From: Heligmosomoides polygyrus polygyrus | Taxonomy: Eukaryota; Nematoda; Chromadorea; Rhabditida; Heligmosomidae | Assembly: GCA_947396885.1 (NCBI GenBank) | Contig: OX377202.1 | Coordinates: forward strand, 63,894,643-63,958,642 | Reading direction: 5' to 3' | Length of the DNA: 64,000 bases | Shown: one piece after another, positions 44,640-55,381 of the stretch | Layout: each line of letters opens with the position of its first letter | How positions within the stretch are numbered: position 1 is the stretch's first letter | Translations under genes and position numbers: made by a program | Notes under the pieces: generated by a model | The model's database searches: none | Seen by the model: the letters and a program-made list of their open reading frames with translations, nothing else | What the model was told of the DNA's origin: nothing

Positions 44640-47600
44640 GATGGTCCTTTTGTCGGCTGGAGGTCTTCTCAGCGGGGACCACAACTCTTCCAGACCGCTC
44701 GATCTCTGGCTGCTTGCATTCAGTGAGGCAGACTCCGCTCTCTGAAAGATCTTGAGAATGAGTCTGCCCATCGCGTTGGCGGTCGTCCCAGTGGTCTCTT
44801 ATGGTCTCTCGGGAGCCATTCTGTGACACGGAGACTCCATCTATCGTCCTTTCGTCGAAGCAGGTGTCCGGCCCAGCGATATTTGGACTTCTTCATGTAC
44901 TGCAGCGGGTCTGCTAATTGCGACTTCTCCCGTAGCTCCGAGCTTCGTAGGCCTTCTTGCCATTGCTGACGAAGGCTTGTCCTCAGAAGACATCTCTCCA
45001 GTGCACGACGCGTAGCTTGCATTGCTCTGGCGATTGTCTTGTTGTCGGGCCAGGTTTCCGTCGCGTAGCGCATCGCAGGCAGTACAGAGGCGTTGAATAT
45101 CGAGGCCCTGACCTAATCGGTGACTTCGGGAATCAAACTGAAGGCTGCCCATGGTGCGCGTCTCCTGCGCGGGCCATTTCAGGAGCGAGGTCGTTATCCA
45201 TGTTCAGCTCTCTTCCCAGATAGACGTAGGAGTCGACCTGTTGTAGAGCGACTCCATTTAACCTTACGAGTCCCGTGTCACACCACTGGTTGACCATAAA
45301 TTGTGTTTTGGACATATTCATGTCCAATCCAATCTTCATACCTGCCACATTGAGCTCGATAGTCGATGTGTTCGAGAAGCATTCGTCGAGAAGTCGAATG
45401 TAGGGCGATGGTATACCAGCGTACACAAGTGCGTTCAAAACGGCGTTGATTTCCACAGAGTCGAACGCTTTCCGGTAATCCACGAAGACAAGGACAAGTG
45501 GGAGGTGGTATTCTCCCCCTCTCAATTAGCTGTGAGACAGTCTGAATATGGTCCATGCAGGAGAAATCCTTGCGAAACCCTGCTTGCTCCACTGGCTGAT
45601 ATTCATCCAAGCAACGCTCCATGCGGTTAAGCAGTATCTTGGTGAAGATCTTGTACACAACCGAGAGAAGACTGATGGGTCGATAGTTGTTGATATCCTC
45701 CTGCTGGCCTTTTTTGAAGATAAAAAAAACGGTTTTCGACTCCTTCCATGAGTCCGGAATCCTACCAGGTCAAAGGTAGTGGTTGAAGTGCTTAGCAAGA
45801 AGTGAGCAGAGGGCACTGCCACCCGCACGAAGGAGATCAGCAGAAATGCCGTCCGATCCGGGAGCAGTGCCCGGCTTCATCCTTCTGATGGCATGAGCAA
45901 CTTCTGATTCCTGAATGGGAGGTACTTCCTCAGCTGGTGGCATCAAGCATTTCGGGACAGTGATGGAAGAACGGAACAGAGCTGTGTAGAATTCTTGAAC
46001 GATGGCCTCCATCGCTCTTCGAGACGTTTGCGTTGGTCCATCCTTATCCACAAGGGCTGACATTATTGCCTTCTGATCGCAGAGATCTCGTTTGCAGCGC
46101 TTTATGCTTGAACCTTTCTCAGCGGCTTCTAACAGCTTCAATCCTCTGTAGGCTTGAATGGACTCCTTCACTGCAATTCGACAGGCCTTTGAGATGGTGA
46201 CTTTTTCCAGATGTGAAGCATTAGGATCCAGTTTAACAGCTCTTCTTTACTCCAAGAGCTTAACACATTCGCGACAAGAGTGTTCTCGCGCACAATGCGC
46301 GCGACGGCCCGCTGCCTAGTTGGCGCGCGCGGGTGCCCACACATTTGTGTGGACATCGTCCCTTGCGAGGTGTTACTTTCTGTAAGTAAATTTCAATCGA
46401 TCTTTGGAAGAAGATCTGGACATTGGTTTGTTACTATAATTTGGGAATTTGAAAGGAAAATTGAACAAAAACATCAAAAAAAGAAGTTCATCCCAAAAAA
46501 TTCCCGTCCACACATATGAGTGGACACCGTCCATCACGCCCTCTTCGCTGTCCACTCATATGTGTGGACATTGTCGCGAATGAGTTAATCGCATGTGCGT
46601 TGAGTCTTGAAGCAGACGGCGATGTGGCTTCGCAAGAGCTGCTAGCACATTTCAACAGTCCTTTGGAGAGAAGGTCGTAGTCTTCCGATGGATCTTCAAG
46701 AAGATTCCAATCATACGACTTTATCGCATATTCCAACTCCTCAGATTTGAATGTGGGGATCCTCACCGGTGCCGGTTTATGAGTGTCACCTTGAACATCC
46801 TCTTTTTGAGAGTCAGCTTCGCACGGACAAGACGGTGATCCGAGCCGGTGTCAAATGAAGGCAGCGCGGAGACGTCGAACAGACTCCAGCGTCTGTTTGT
46901 AAGAACATGATCGATCTCCGAACGTGTTTCTCCATTTGGGCTTTCCCAGGTCCATCGTCGGTTTGAAGGCTTCTTAAACATAGAATTTCCATGGTAGAGA
47001 CGGCACGCGGATAGGAAGTCTATCAGGCGCTCTCCGTTTTCGTTCCTTGAGGAAGTTCCATGTGGTCCTAGCCTCCATTCGTCGTGATCATTCGTACCGA
47101 CGATAGCGTTAAAGTCACCAACAACAACTTTGTAGTAGCTCTTCTCGCCGTTGACAGTCCTTTCGAACAGCTTGTAAAATTCCTCCTCTTCTTCATCTGT
47201 GGCCGCAGATGTTGGAGCATATCCATCTATGATGGAGATGGTTTCTTGACCTTTGGTTTCCAGACGAAGAACAGCTACTCGCGGACTGATGATCTTGTAA
47301 GAGTCTACTTGGTGGTGCACTGTCGAATTGACGAGAAATCCAACTCCGCCAATATTCTTTCTGTCCACCTTTGCTCCGATAATGAGAAGCTCGTTGTGGT
47401 CGGTCCTTCTTATGGTTTCCGTTCTGCCTTTCGTTTCCTGCAGGGCGATAACGTCGTATGTGATGTTGCGGCTTCTGTAAAGCAGTGTCCGAGGATCCTG
47501 CTCAGATGCGATCGAACGACAGTTATAAGTGCAGACGAATAGGCAGTTTCCGTGTCGTGGTGGGAGGGAGTTTTAGGTAGTCCGATTCCAATGACGTCCT

Positions 47601-47770
47601 GATAGTTTAACTCCGAGATAAGATGGCCCCTCGCCGGAGGTGGATGCAACCGACGTCGTAGAAGTCCACCTCCGGCGCGCGGAGGAGAGCCGCCCATACA
47701 CGACAAAGCGTCGCGTACTGCGTGACCGTTTGTGCCGTTAGCGATCACAAAGTGATGTTCACCGCCATGA
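44640..47770 (-). mobile_element. RTE-C: non-LTR retrotransposon with core deletion
   Basis: On the - strand from about 47770: endonuclease (NIGGVGFLVNSTVHHQVDSY, VVVGDFNAIVG, GSDHRLVRAKL; 46763-47368), linker, PGTAPGSDGISADLL, then reverse transcriptase (KIFTKILLNRMERCLDEYQP, VFVDYRKAFDSVEINAV). It ends with thumb/C-terminal KYRWAGHLLRRKDDRW and GRPPTRWADSF. The segment with the catalytic FADD is missing: NTSTIEL runs straight into NVAGMKIGL in frame. A TTAA-flanked MITE interrupts it at 46264-46584. Distinct subfamily from RTE-A and RTE-B. Confidence 0.85.
46264..46584. mobile_element. piggyBac-type MITE nested in RTE-C
   Basis: TTAA on both sides (46260-46263, 46585-46588); inverted ends CACATTCGCGACAA and TTGTCGCGAATGAG. 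Repeated palindromic CACATxTGxGTGGACAxCGTC motifs lie in both halves. It splits the retrotransposon linker region. Confidence 0.82.
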
Positions 47771-49280
47771 GGTGGCACATGAAAGGGGCGCTAACATTAT
47801 GCTCTCAAAATTACATGGAAATCTTTTCGCTTCTCTCCTTGTTCCTTAGGAATCACCTGGATGTGGTTTTACGTCCGGATCACATAATCTCTGTTTTCGC
47901 TTTTGATCGAAAGAAACGAGCATATATGAGTATAGTATGGGTGTGAGATTCTGGACTTGTTTTATGTACGATTTAGCTCTGTCGCAAAACGTTTGAAACA
48001 GTTTCAGTGCAGTGGTTCTTTGTTGGGAATTTATGTGACTAAATAGTTAAAAGCACCAAAGAGCACTAGTCTTGCAGTCTTAATATAAAGTTGTAAGTAA
48101 TCAAGATGGTCCTAGTGTTGAAATCAAAAAGAATACGAAGCCTAATTATGAAAGGCGAGAAATGTCCTATTAAGAGACTCCATATCAGCGGCATTTGCAC
48201 AGTCAATAAAACAAACAAAGCGACATGGATCGTGAGTGCATGGTGCAATTTCTACACAAACATATCGAAAGAACTACCATACCATTGCAATTTAAAACAC
48301 TCTAGAAACACTACTTTGCCATGAAACTCATCATCTCTGACTTTTGAATTTATTTGGGATCTCTATGATACAATTTTGTTCGCAGCTCTAATTTTTTTCC
48401 TGGCCATTCTCCCAGAAATAGAAAAACAGGAACATTTGCACAAAATGTCCAGAAAATTAGAAAACAGAAACTACGCCCATCCGTGGTCGGCATTCTCTCA
48501 GTGGTATCCATTTCCGCAATTCAGACCATAGACCATTCCCCACTACGTGTGGGGAAGCACTACGTGTTTTGGTTCGAAGTGTCTCCATGCTCCTGTCTCC
48601 ATGACAGGCAAGGCGACGACGCCTCCAAAGCGGATCTGCTTCAGCGATAATGTGACTGCGAAGAAGATCACAATCTTTACCTTGCGAATGTGAGACACAA
48701 ATGAGTGGACTGTATACATCTGACGGATAATCACTAGAAGCAACCTGCATGTGGAGAGAGTGAAGCACGGGAAGAAGCAGCGAGTGGATGCTGAAGGCCG
48801 TTCACTAGATCACACGAGAAATCATATCGCATGAATGCATCTTAAGAGGACAACCAAAACAGGCGACAATGCAGCGCCACGATCCATAACATATCACAAG
48901 TGACGCGCTTGGTGGCATAAATGCCCATGGAATATGCAACGAATTGTTAGAAACGGCGAAAAATCACAGCGAAATACACAATTCCAGTTAGTAAGCCGCA
49001 GCACAAGAGTTATGGTGATCGGCCGGGTTGAAAAACGGAAGTAAGTGATCAGAGTAGAAGGTGGAGACCAGTGACAACAGCACTAGCAAATACAGGGGCA
49101 CTTCGGCAGCTACACAGCACGGTACAAAGGCACGCTACTGGGACGGACTGGCTGACTGGCCCTCCGCGTAGGGAAACGGACACGCACTGCAATCAACGGG
49201 ATGAAGATCTGGTACTAATGGACGGCTAGACCACCAACGGGAGACCACTGGGATTCTCGGACCTGGGCTGAGACGGGAAC
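47771..49280. other. Intergenic DNA without recognisable content
   Basis: No motif recognised on either strand. A short palindrome (CCCCACTACGTGTGGGG) is at about 48538. Confidence 0.45.
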
Positions 49281-49449
49281 TCAGCTTGAACTGTAGATGA
49301 ATTCGGCGATGTCGGGCACGAGCAGCTCGGCCCTCGCAAGAACAGCGTGGAACCAGCTGTCCGACTGCAGATCCAAGGCTTTCCGGCACTCGCTCAGGGA
49401 GAAGCGAGAGCTTTTCGTTGCCGACGACTTTTCTGACGACAAAGGCTCG
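49281..49449 (-). CDS. Terminal exon of an unrecognised - strand gene
   Basis: Reads SEPLSSEKSSATKSSRFSLS, then ECRKALDLQSDSWFHAVLAR and AELLVPDIAEFIYSSS, then TGA (49281-49283). Acceptor TTCTAG. The first base completes the codon left open by the exon at 49507-49595. The Ser-rich stretch followed by a helical C-terminus is unfamiliar to me; no function is proposed. Confidence 0.6.
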
Positions 49450-49506
49450 CTAGAACAGAGAGCCACATGCAACAGCCGGAGCTAGGGCGGTGAGCAAGTC
49501 CCTCAC

Positions 49507-49595
49507 CTGGCGTGCTGAATGTAAAGGATCAGAGCGCGAGCCATATTCTCAACGTAGAGCATCAGCTGGTTCACCAATCCCATCCGGGCCGACTC
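49507..49595 (-). CDS. Internal exon of the same unrecognised - strand gene
   Basis: Encodes ESARMGLVNQLMLYVENMAR then ALILYIQHA, an amphipathic, probably helical segment. Acceptor TTGCAG and donor CAG/GTGAGG are good; the other two frames carry stops. Phase 0 in, phase 2 out, consistent with both neighbours. Confidence 0.6.
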
Positions 49596-49659
49596 CTGCA
49601 ACGCGTTCACTGAGCAAGCCATGCAACTTCCTTTCCGTGGTCCCGGATGCTCAACATAC

Positions 49660-49778
49660 CTCCAGAGGAAGCATGTCCACGCGTCTTAGGAAAGTTCTCA
49701 CACAATCAAGCCCTCGACACGCACTCATTTCTCTGAAAGCAGCTCTCGAAAACTTCACCTTCATAGCGAACATTCCAG
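49660..49778 (-). CDS. Internal exon of the same unrecognised - strand gene
   Basis: Encodes GMFAMKVKFSRAAFREMSAC then RGLDCVRTFLRRVDMLPLE. Acceptor GGCAG, donor GAG/GTATGT. Phase 2 start, phase 0 end, fitting the exon at 49507-49595. Earlier exons must lie at higher coordinates, beyond the RTE-A4 insertion. Confidence 0.55.
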
Positions 49779-50032
49779 CTGCCTAATGGAACGAGGTTCC
49801 ATCAAGCATTTCGGCAAGGCAAAAACAAGTATTTGATGCTACGTTCAAAGCACCATATTCCAGCTCCGAACAAATTTTCCAAACAACACAAAAACGACTA
49901 AAATTAACAGATCGTTCCAGTATGACCCCTGTCCAGCTACCCCTCTTTCCTGTAACTCCTGAATCCTGGAACCTATGAAATATGTGAATTGGCTCTCATA
50001 TGGATTTGACATTTGGAGCATTTCTCACACAG

Positions 50033-50187
50033 GGGCCAGATTCATCAATTTCATCATACCGCCGGTTTCATCTCACGTCGGATTCACCATATAAGCCTAC
50101 GTAATAAGTGATACAGACAAGTACAGAGATACAGATAAGATAACCGATATACCGTGACCGCCGGTAAGTGGTTGATGAATCTGGCCC
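50033..50187. mobile_element. CCAG-type MITE, copy 3
   Basis: GGGGCCAGATTCATCAA ... TTGATGAATCTGGCCC with CAG flanks on both sides. The centre contains GATACAGATAAGATAAC and CCGCCGG. Member of the family found inside RTE-B copy 2 and the gcy introns. Confidence 0.78.
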
Positions 50188-50267
50188 TCAGGATGCTATC
50201 GAGCGGCCTGAAAAGTATTAAATTCTGCTTCTTTTTCCTTGAATTTAGTGCACGTCTCCTTGACGTA

Positions 50268-50302
50268 TAGAATAAATAAATAAATAAATAAATAAATAAA
50301 TA
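50268..50302. repeat. AAAT microsatellite
   Basis: About eight uninterrupted AATA/AAAT units. Confidence 0.85.
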
Positions 50303-50935
50303 GGGCTGAACGCTTCGGCCGTTTCTGTGCTTCGAGTGATCCAGCCTTTGTTCCAGTATTTGGCTCCACGACAAAACAGGCGAATTGGTACCGACAACAG
50401 TCGCTTCCTAGTAGTTAATAGTGATGAATATTAAACTACTGACTTGGTCCGTCATCCATCATGACCAAGGTGCAGTTAAAACTGAAGCGTCGCGCGCCTC
50501 GCAACTGAGGCAGGGGAGGGGGGGGGGGCACTTTTTCTTACTGTAATCAACGCCAGAAAGCCAAAAGAAGAAAGGAAGAATTGTTGCTGCGAGGGTGCTC
50601 TATGACAGGAGTCTGGCGCGAAGTCTATGACCAATGGTTTGACGCCCGGTAGGCTGTCAAATGTCTGGTTAAAATAGAGGCTCTCCTAGACGGCGGGAAT
50701 AACTATTTGTTGAAGGGAAATTTTGACTCTCTTTGACATTTTTATTTTACACAGCCCACTAATTGAATGCGCTTGAAATTTTATTTTAAGGAAAAATCAT
50801 GAAATAAAAATTTTAAAGCGTAGGGAGGCAGCAGTCATTTGGTGTATTAAGACAAACAATGCGGCATGCACTCGACTGGATCGTTGCGATTTTTATTTAT
50901 TTGATTTTGTAAATGTCGCTTACTGGAAATAGCTT

Positions 50936-50977
50936 CTTCTCCTTCTTCTTCTTCTTCTTCTTCTTCTTCTTCTTCAG
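50936..50977. repeat. TTC microsatellite at the 3' end of RTE-A copy 4
   Basis: About 13 CTT units abutting the 3' end of the retrotransposon. Read on the element's strand this is a GAA tail, as expected for a non-LTR element that ends in a simple repeat rather than poly(A). Confidence 0.8.
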
Positions 50978-53870
50978 CGGTTGTCCCGCTTCGTGGCGGG
51001 GTCCGCTATTCTGGTGTCATGACGCCACCTTTCCCGATCCAGCGCTAGACCGGGGTGGACACCAGCTACTTTCAAGTCTATATGTAATGTATCGGACCAG
51101 CGCTGCTTCGGGCGCCCTCTAGGCCGCTTTCTTATTACCTCGAAGTTAAGGCCTATCTTACGGACGTTGTCTTCCTTTCCACGCAGAACGTGGCCGTACC
51201 ATCGTAAGCGAGCTTCGCGCATCTTGTCCGCTATCGGCGCGACACCGAACTTCTGCCGAATGACATCGTTTCGGATGCGGTCCATGCGGTCCATGCGCGT
51301 GACTCCAGCCGTCAGCGCAGCATCTTCGTCTCCATGACACTGAGGGGCGTTTCAAACTTCCTTGGTCGCTGGCCAACACTCAGCGCCGTACATCCGGGTG
51401 ACTGCTCTGTAGATCTTTGACTTAAAGCGCTCTGGTATCTTCTTGTCGCAGAGCACGCGAGTCAACGAGCGCCATTGAACCAAGCTGCACTCACGCGTGA
51501 ATTCACTTCGACCATCAGTTTGCCGTCAGACGCGACTGCTAATCCCAGGTACTTAAAAACCGAAGTGCGTGGAAGCTCGATGCCGTTAACCTCGATGGAG
51601 CTGGACTCAGTAACGTCCGTCGTTAGGTATTCGGTCTTCTTCACGTTCAGTTTGAGTCCAAATCGCTCCAAGCGATCACACCAAGCTTGCAGCTCTCGCT
51701 CTAGTTCACCTTCATCTTCGCTAGCGAGCATTACATCAACGGCATAAAGCAACGTCAAGCAACAGAGATGGGAAACTCCATCGAGGTCCCAGCTGCAGCT
51801 TGAACTCGACTCTTTGGACAAGAGTAGAGAATTCGTACCCACTCTATGAGCTCTTCAGGAACTCCATGTTGACGGAGTGCGTACCATATCACTCCATGCA
51901 GGACGCGGTCAAAGCCTTCTCCAAGTCGAGAAAGGCGATATGCACTGGCTTCTGTTCTCGCAATGCTTCTCTATCAGGAGGCGGGCGGCATAAATGGCAT
52001 CACGGTGCCACAGCCAGCCACGAAGCCGCACTGATTGCTGGAAAGCTGGACGATGTCCCTAATTCGTCCATCGACAACTCGCTCAAAGATCTTCATGTTG
52101 TGCGAAAAGCAAGCGAATCGAACGGTAATTGGAGCAGTCAGCAGGACTGCCCTTCTTCTTCCAAATCGGAATCGTCCTACTTTGGCACCAGCACTCAGGC
52201 ACTTTCTTCTCCGCCACAACCTGATTAAAGAACTTCGCCAACCACTCAGCAGGGTACCAGTACTTCGACTTCCACAGTTCTGCTGCCACGTCGTTGGGCC
52301 CAGTCGCTTTGCCTGGCCTCATCATCTTCCAAGCCGCTTCAATCTCCTCCGCGGTGATCTTCTGAACGGGGCCGTGGGTTGGAGCCGTTGAGGGATGGCT
52401 GGATGAGGAAATTCTACCGTAGAGATTTTCTCAAAGTAATCGCGCCATCGCTTCAATGTCTTCTTGCGGTCCATAAGAAGATGCCGTTCTCATCATTGAT
52501 GCCGAAGAACTTCTCGATGTCCTCGGTCTGCCGTTGGCGAAACTTTGCAAGTCGGTACAGATACCGCTCACCATTGCGCGACTCGAGCTTCTCGTTGACA
52601 TCTCCATAATGAGTGGCTTTTGCAACAGCCACGGCGTTCTTTGCAGCTTTCTTCGCTTCTTGGTATTTCCGCCAGTTATCGGCCGTCTTTTCGCAGAGAA
52701 ACACGTGATAGAGCGACTTCTTCTCTCGCACTTTTGCTTTCACGTCATCTGTCCACAGCCATGCCTGCTTGTCGACCTTCCGTCGCCCAGGCTTCGTAAT
52801 GCCGAGTTCCGACTGTGCAGCATGACGAATCGCGTCGGTCGTTTTCTCCCAGTTTTCGTCGACAGTCGTGACTGTCGGTAGCCGCACGCGAGAAATCACA
52901 GCTGCTTCCTTCTCTCTCATTCGCCACCACTTGATTCTTGCAGCACCGCATCGCTCGACCTGCTTCAGCCTCCTCGGAAGAAACAATCCTTCAGGGTGCA
53001 GATCAGCGGTCGGTGCTGTGGGGCGACCGTCTTCTACCGTCTACGGCACGATCTTCGCGGCTTGACAAGACTCCGGTCGCGATCTCTCACAAGGACAAAG
53101 TCTATCTGAGTCTTGGTACTTCACTGTAGTATAAGATAAGGTGCGAGTCGCGTTTTCGGAAGACGGTGTTCACAATGGTGAGGCTATGCGATTCCGCATA
53201 CTCAAGAATGCGCTCACCATCGGCGTTACGTGATCCGTATCCGAAAACACCATGACAGCTGTACCCGTCTTTCGTAACACTTACGTGCCCATTAAGGTCA
53301 CCAGCGACTATGATGACATCTTTCGGCGGTACCTCTGCTGTCTTCTCATCAAGCAGGCTCCAAAACTCATCCTTGGCTTGATCGGAGCAGCCAGTCTGCG
53401 GAGCATAGAGAAGAAGTGATAGAGTCGCTCCTTAGCGGCAACAACGATCTTCATCAATCGATCGTCAAATCGCTCAACGCTTACAATTGAGTCATGAAAT
53501 CGTTCGGAGACGATTATTCCGACACCACTGGTGGTCCTGGTACTTCCACATAGAACGGCCTTGAAGCCACGTCCTATGTCGTCCTACTTGCGGCAGGACC
53601 ACCTCGTCTCCTGCACCGCACAGAAATCAACTCTTCTACGCTCCAGTGCTTCAACCAACTTGCACGAGCGGCCCGTCAACGTACCCACATTCAGCGTTGC
53701 CACGCGGGTCCTGCTTACGTTACGGGACTTTCGGACTAGCTCAGTTGCCCCCCCCCCCCCGATGCCGTCCTCGCATCAGGACCCTCGCATACTTCTCACA
53801 CTCGCCGGGCTCTGTGAGTGCGCGTCCGCTCCAGCGGACGCCGTAGCACTATCAACGCCGCCGCTTATTG
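50978..53870 (-). mobile_element. RTE-A copy 4: near full length, degenerate
   Basis: On the - strand from about 53870: 5' region with a C/G run (53746-53758), endonuclease remnants, linker (VREKKSLYHVFLCEKTADNW at about 52700), and reverse transcriptase (FFNQVVAEKKVPECW, NYRSIRLL). [11 protein letters not shown] stands where YADD is expected. C-terminal [18 protein letters not shown] and RPRGRPKQRWSDTLH lie at 51000-51240. Stops and frameshifts throughout. Same family as copies 1-3. Confidence 0.85.
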
Positions 53871-54152
53871 GAAAAAGCGATGTGAGGATATGTGTGTTCC
53901 TCATCAATATTCTTGTTGTATCGCCCACTTGTATCACTCCACGCAAACAGAATTTTGCTACCAATTAAATAAACATCGCGATGATCCAGCCAAGAGAATG
54001 CAGCGACCTCTTTTATTAAGACACTAAACGACTGCTGCCTTCCTGCGCTTTAAAAAACTAATTCATAAAAACATAAAATTTTCCAAAATTTCAGGCAGTG
54101 CATCCACTTGCTAGGGCAGTCGAATTTATTTATTTATGAGAAAGTCATACTA

Positions 54153-55379
54153 TTAGGGCGTCCAGAAAGTATCTGCAGAAATACGACAATTTTTTCAAAA
54201 TAACACAATTTTTATCAACATTTTATTAATCAACCAAATAATTTCCATCAACATCGACTACTCTCCTATAATGTTCCACAAGACCTTGAATTCCTCTGGC
54301 GAATCCGGCGAAATACGGCGACTTGGAGGTGAAAAAAACTCGGGGGTCATTTTCGAGGTGGTCACAATCTTCATAACGCTTCCCTTCCAGATGATGCTGA
54401 ATTGATCGAAAAAGGCGGTAGTCGCTTGGGGCTAGATCGGAGCTGTACGCAGTACAACTTCCCATCCGAGTTCCAGAATTTTCTGAGAAGTCGCCTTCGC
54501 GATGTGTGGGCGCGCGTTATCGTGCAGCAGGTGAACTTTGTCGAACCTGGGCTGTTTCTTGCGCATCTTGTCGGCCAGTCTCTGCAGTTGGGTAGCGTAG
54601 ACCTCGGCAGTGACAGTCGTGCTGTCATGCAGCAGCTCGAAATGGTAGATCCCATAAACTTCCCACCAGACGCTCAGCATAGCCTTCCTCGCATGAATTT
54701 CACCTGTTACGGAAGACTTCGGCACTTCATGGCGTTGGCACCACGCACGTTTACGAGCGTGGTTGACGTAGAGGACCCATTTTTCGTCTCCTGTGACGAT
54801 GGTGTCCAGCCAGTTGAAGGTGCGACTTCGGGAGAGCAGCTGAGCACATATGTCCAGACGTCTTCGCCGGTTGTCGTCGGTCAGTTCGTGTGGGAGCCAC
54901 TGACCGAGCTTTTTAACCAATCCAAGAGATCGCAATCCATTGTCCACGATCGGGAACAGCTAAGAGCAGCAGCAAAACAACGCACACCTTCATATGAATG
55001 CTGCTCCGCCTGTTTCCTCAGTTCATCCAAAGATATCGTTGTCGGTCGACCAGAGCGAGACTTTCCCGCTGTTCCCGCTTCTGAAGCGTTCGAACCAGCT
55101 ATACACAGACCGTACAGGAGCTTCAGAGCCGAATACACGACACAAGTTTCGATAGGCTTCTGCAGCAGAGTACCCAGATTCAAACTCGTAAAGGAGTACG
55201 TATCTAATATGGGTAGACTTGGGCCATCACACAGTGAAATAGACAAGGAAGACGGAGCTGGATATGTTATGCAGCAGGATAGTGTCTTTATATAGCACTT
55301 ATACTGAAATCTTCAGAACATTCTAGAAAAAATCTGGAACATTGCGAAGTTCTCTGCAGATACTTTCTGGACACCCTAA
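54153..55379 (-). mobile_element. Mariner element with intact ends
   Basis: Inverted ends TTAGGGCGTCCAGAAAGTAT and its near-perfect partner (TTAGGGTGTCCAGAAAGTAT inverted) span about 27 bp, flanked by TA (54151-54152, 55380-55381). At 1227 bp it is the full mariner size. Confidence 0.9.
54226..55250 (-). pseudogene. Mariner transposase, frameshifted
   Basis: On the - strand: SGRPTTIS-type linker, LGQWLPHELT (the WVPHEL motif), VTGDEKWVLY (first Asp), VMLSVWW-like MLSVWWEVYG, LLHDNARPHIA (second Asp) and YSSDLAPSDYRLFRS (third Asp; DD34D class). The order is that of a full mariner transposase, but a frameshift lies between the second and third Asp (about 54440) and others lie in the N-terminal part. 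Confidence 0.87.
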
Positions 55380-55381
55380 TA

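Noticed and set aside
54402..55295. 297-codon + strand ORF, the longest in the window
   Set aside because: It lies antisense to the mariner transposase, whose motifs (GDEKW, HDNARPH) are on the - strand.
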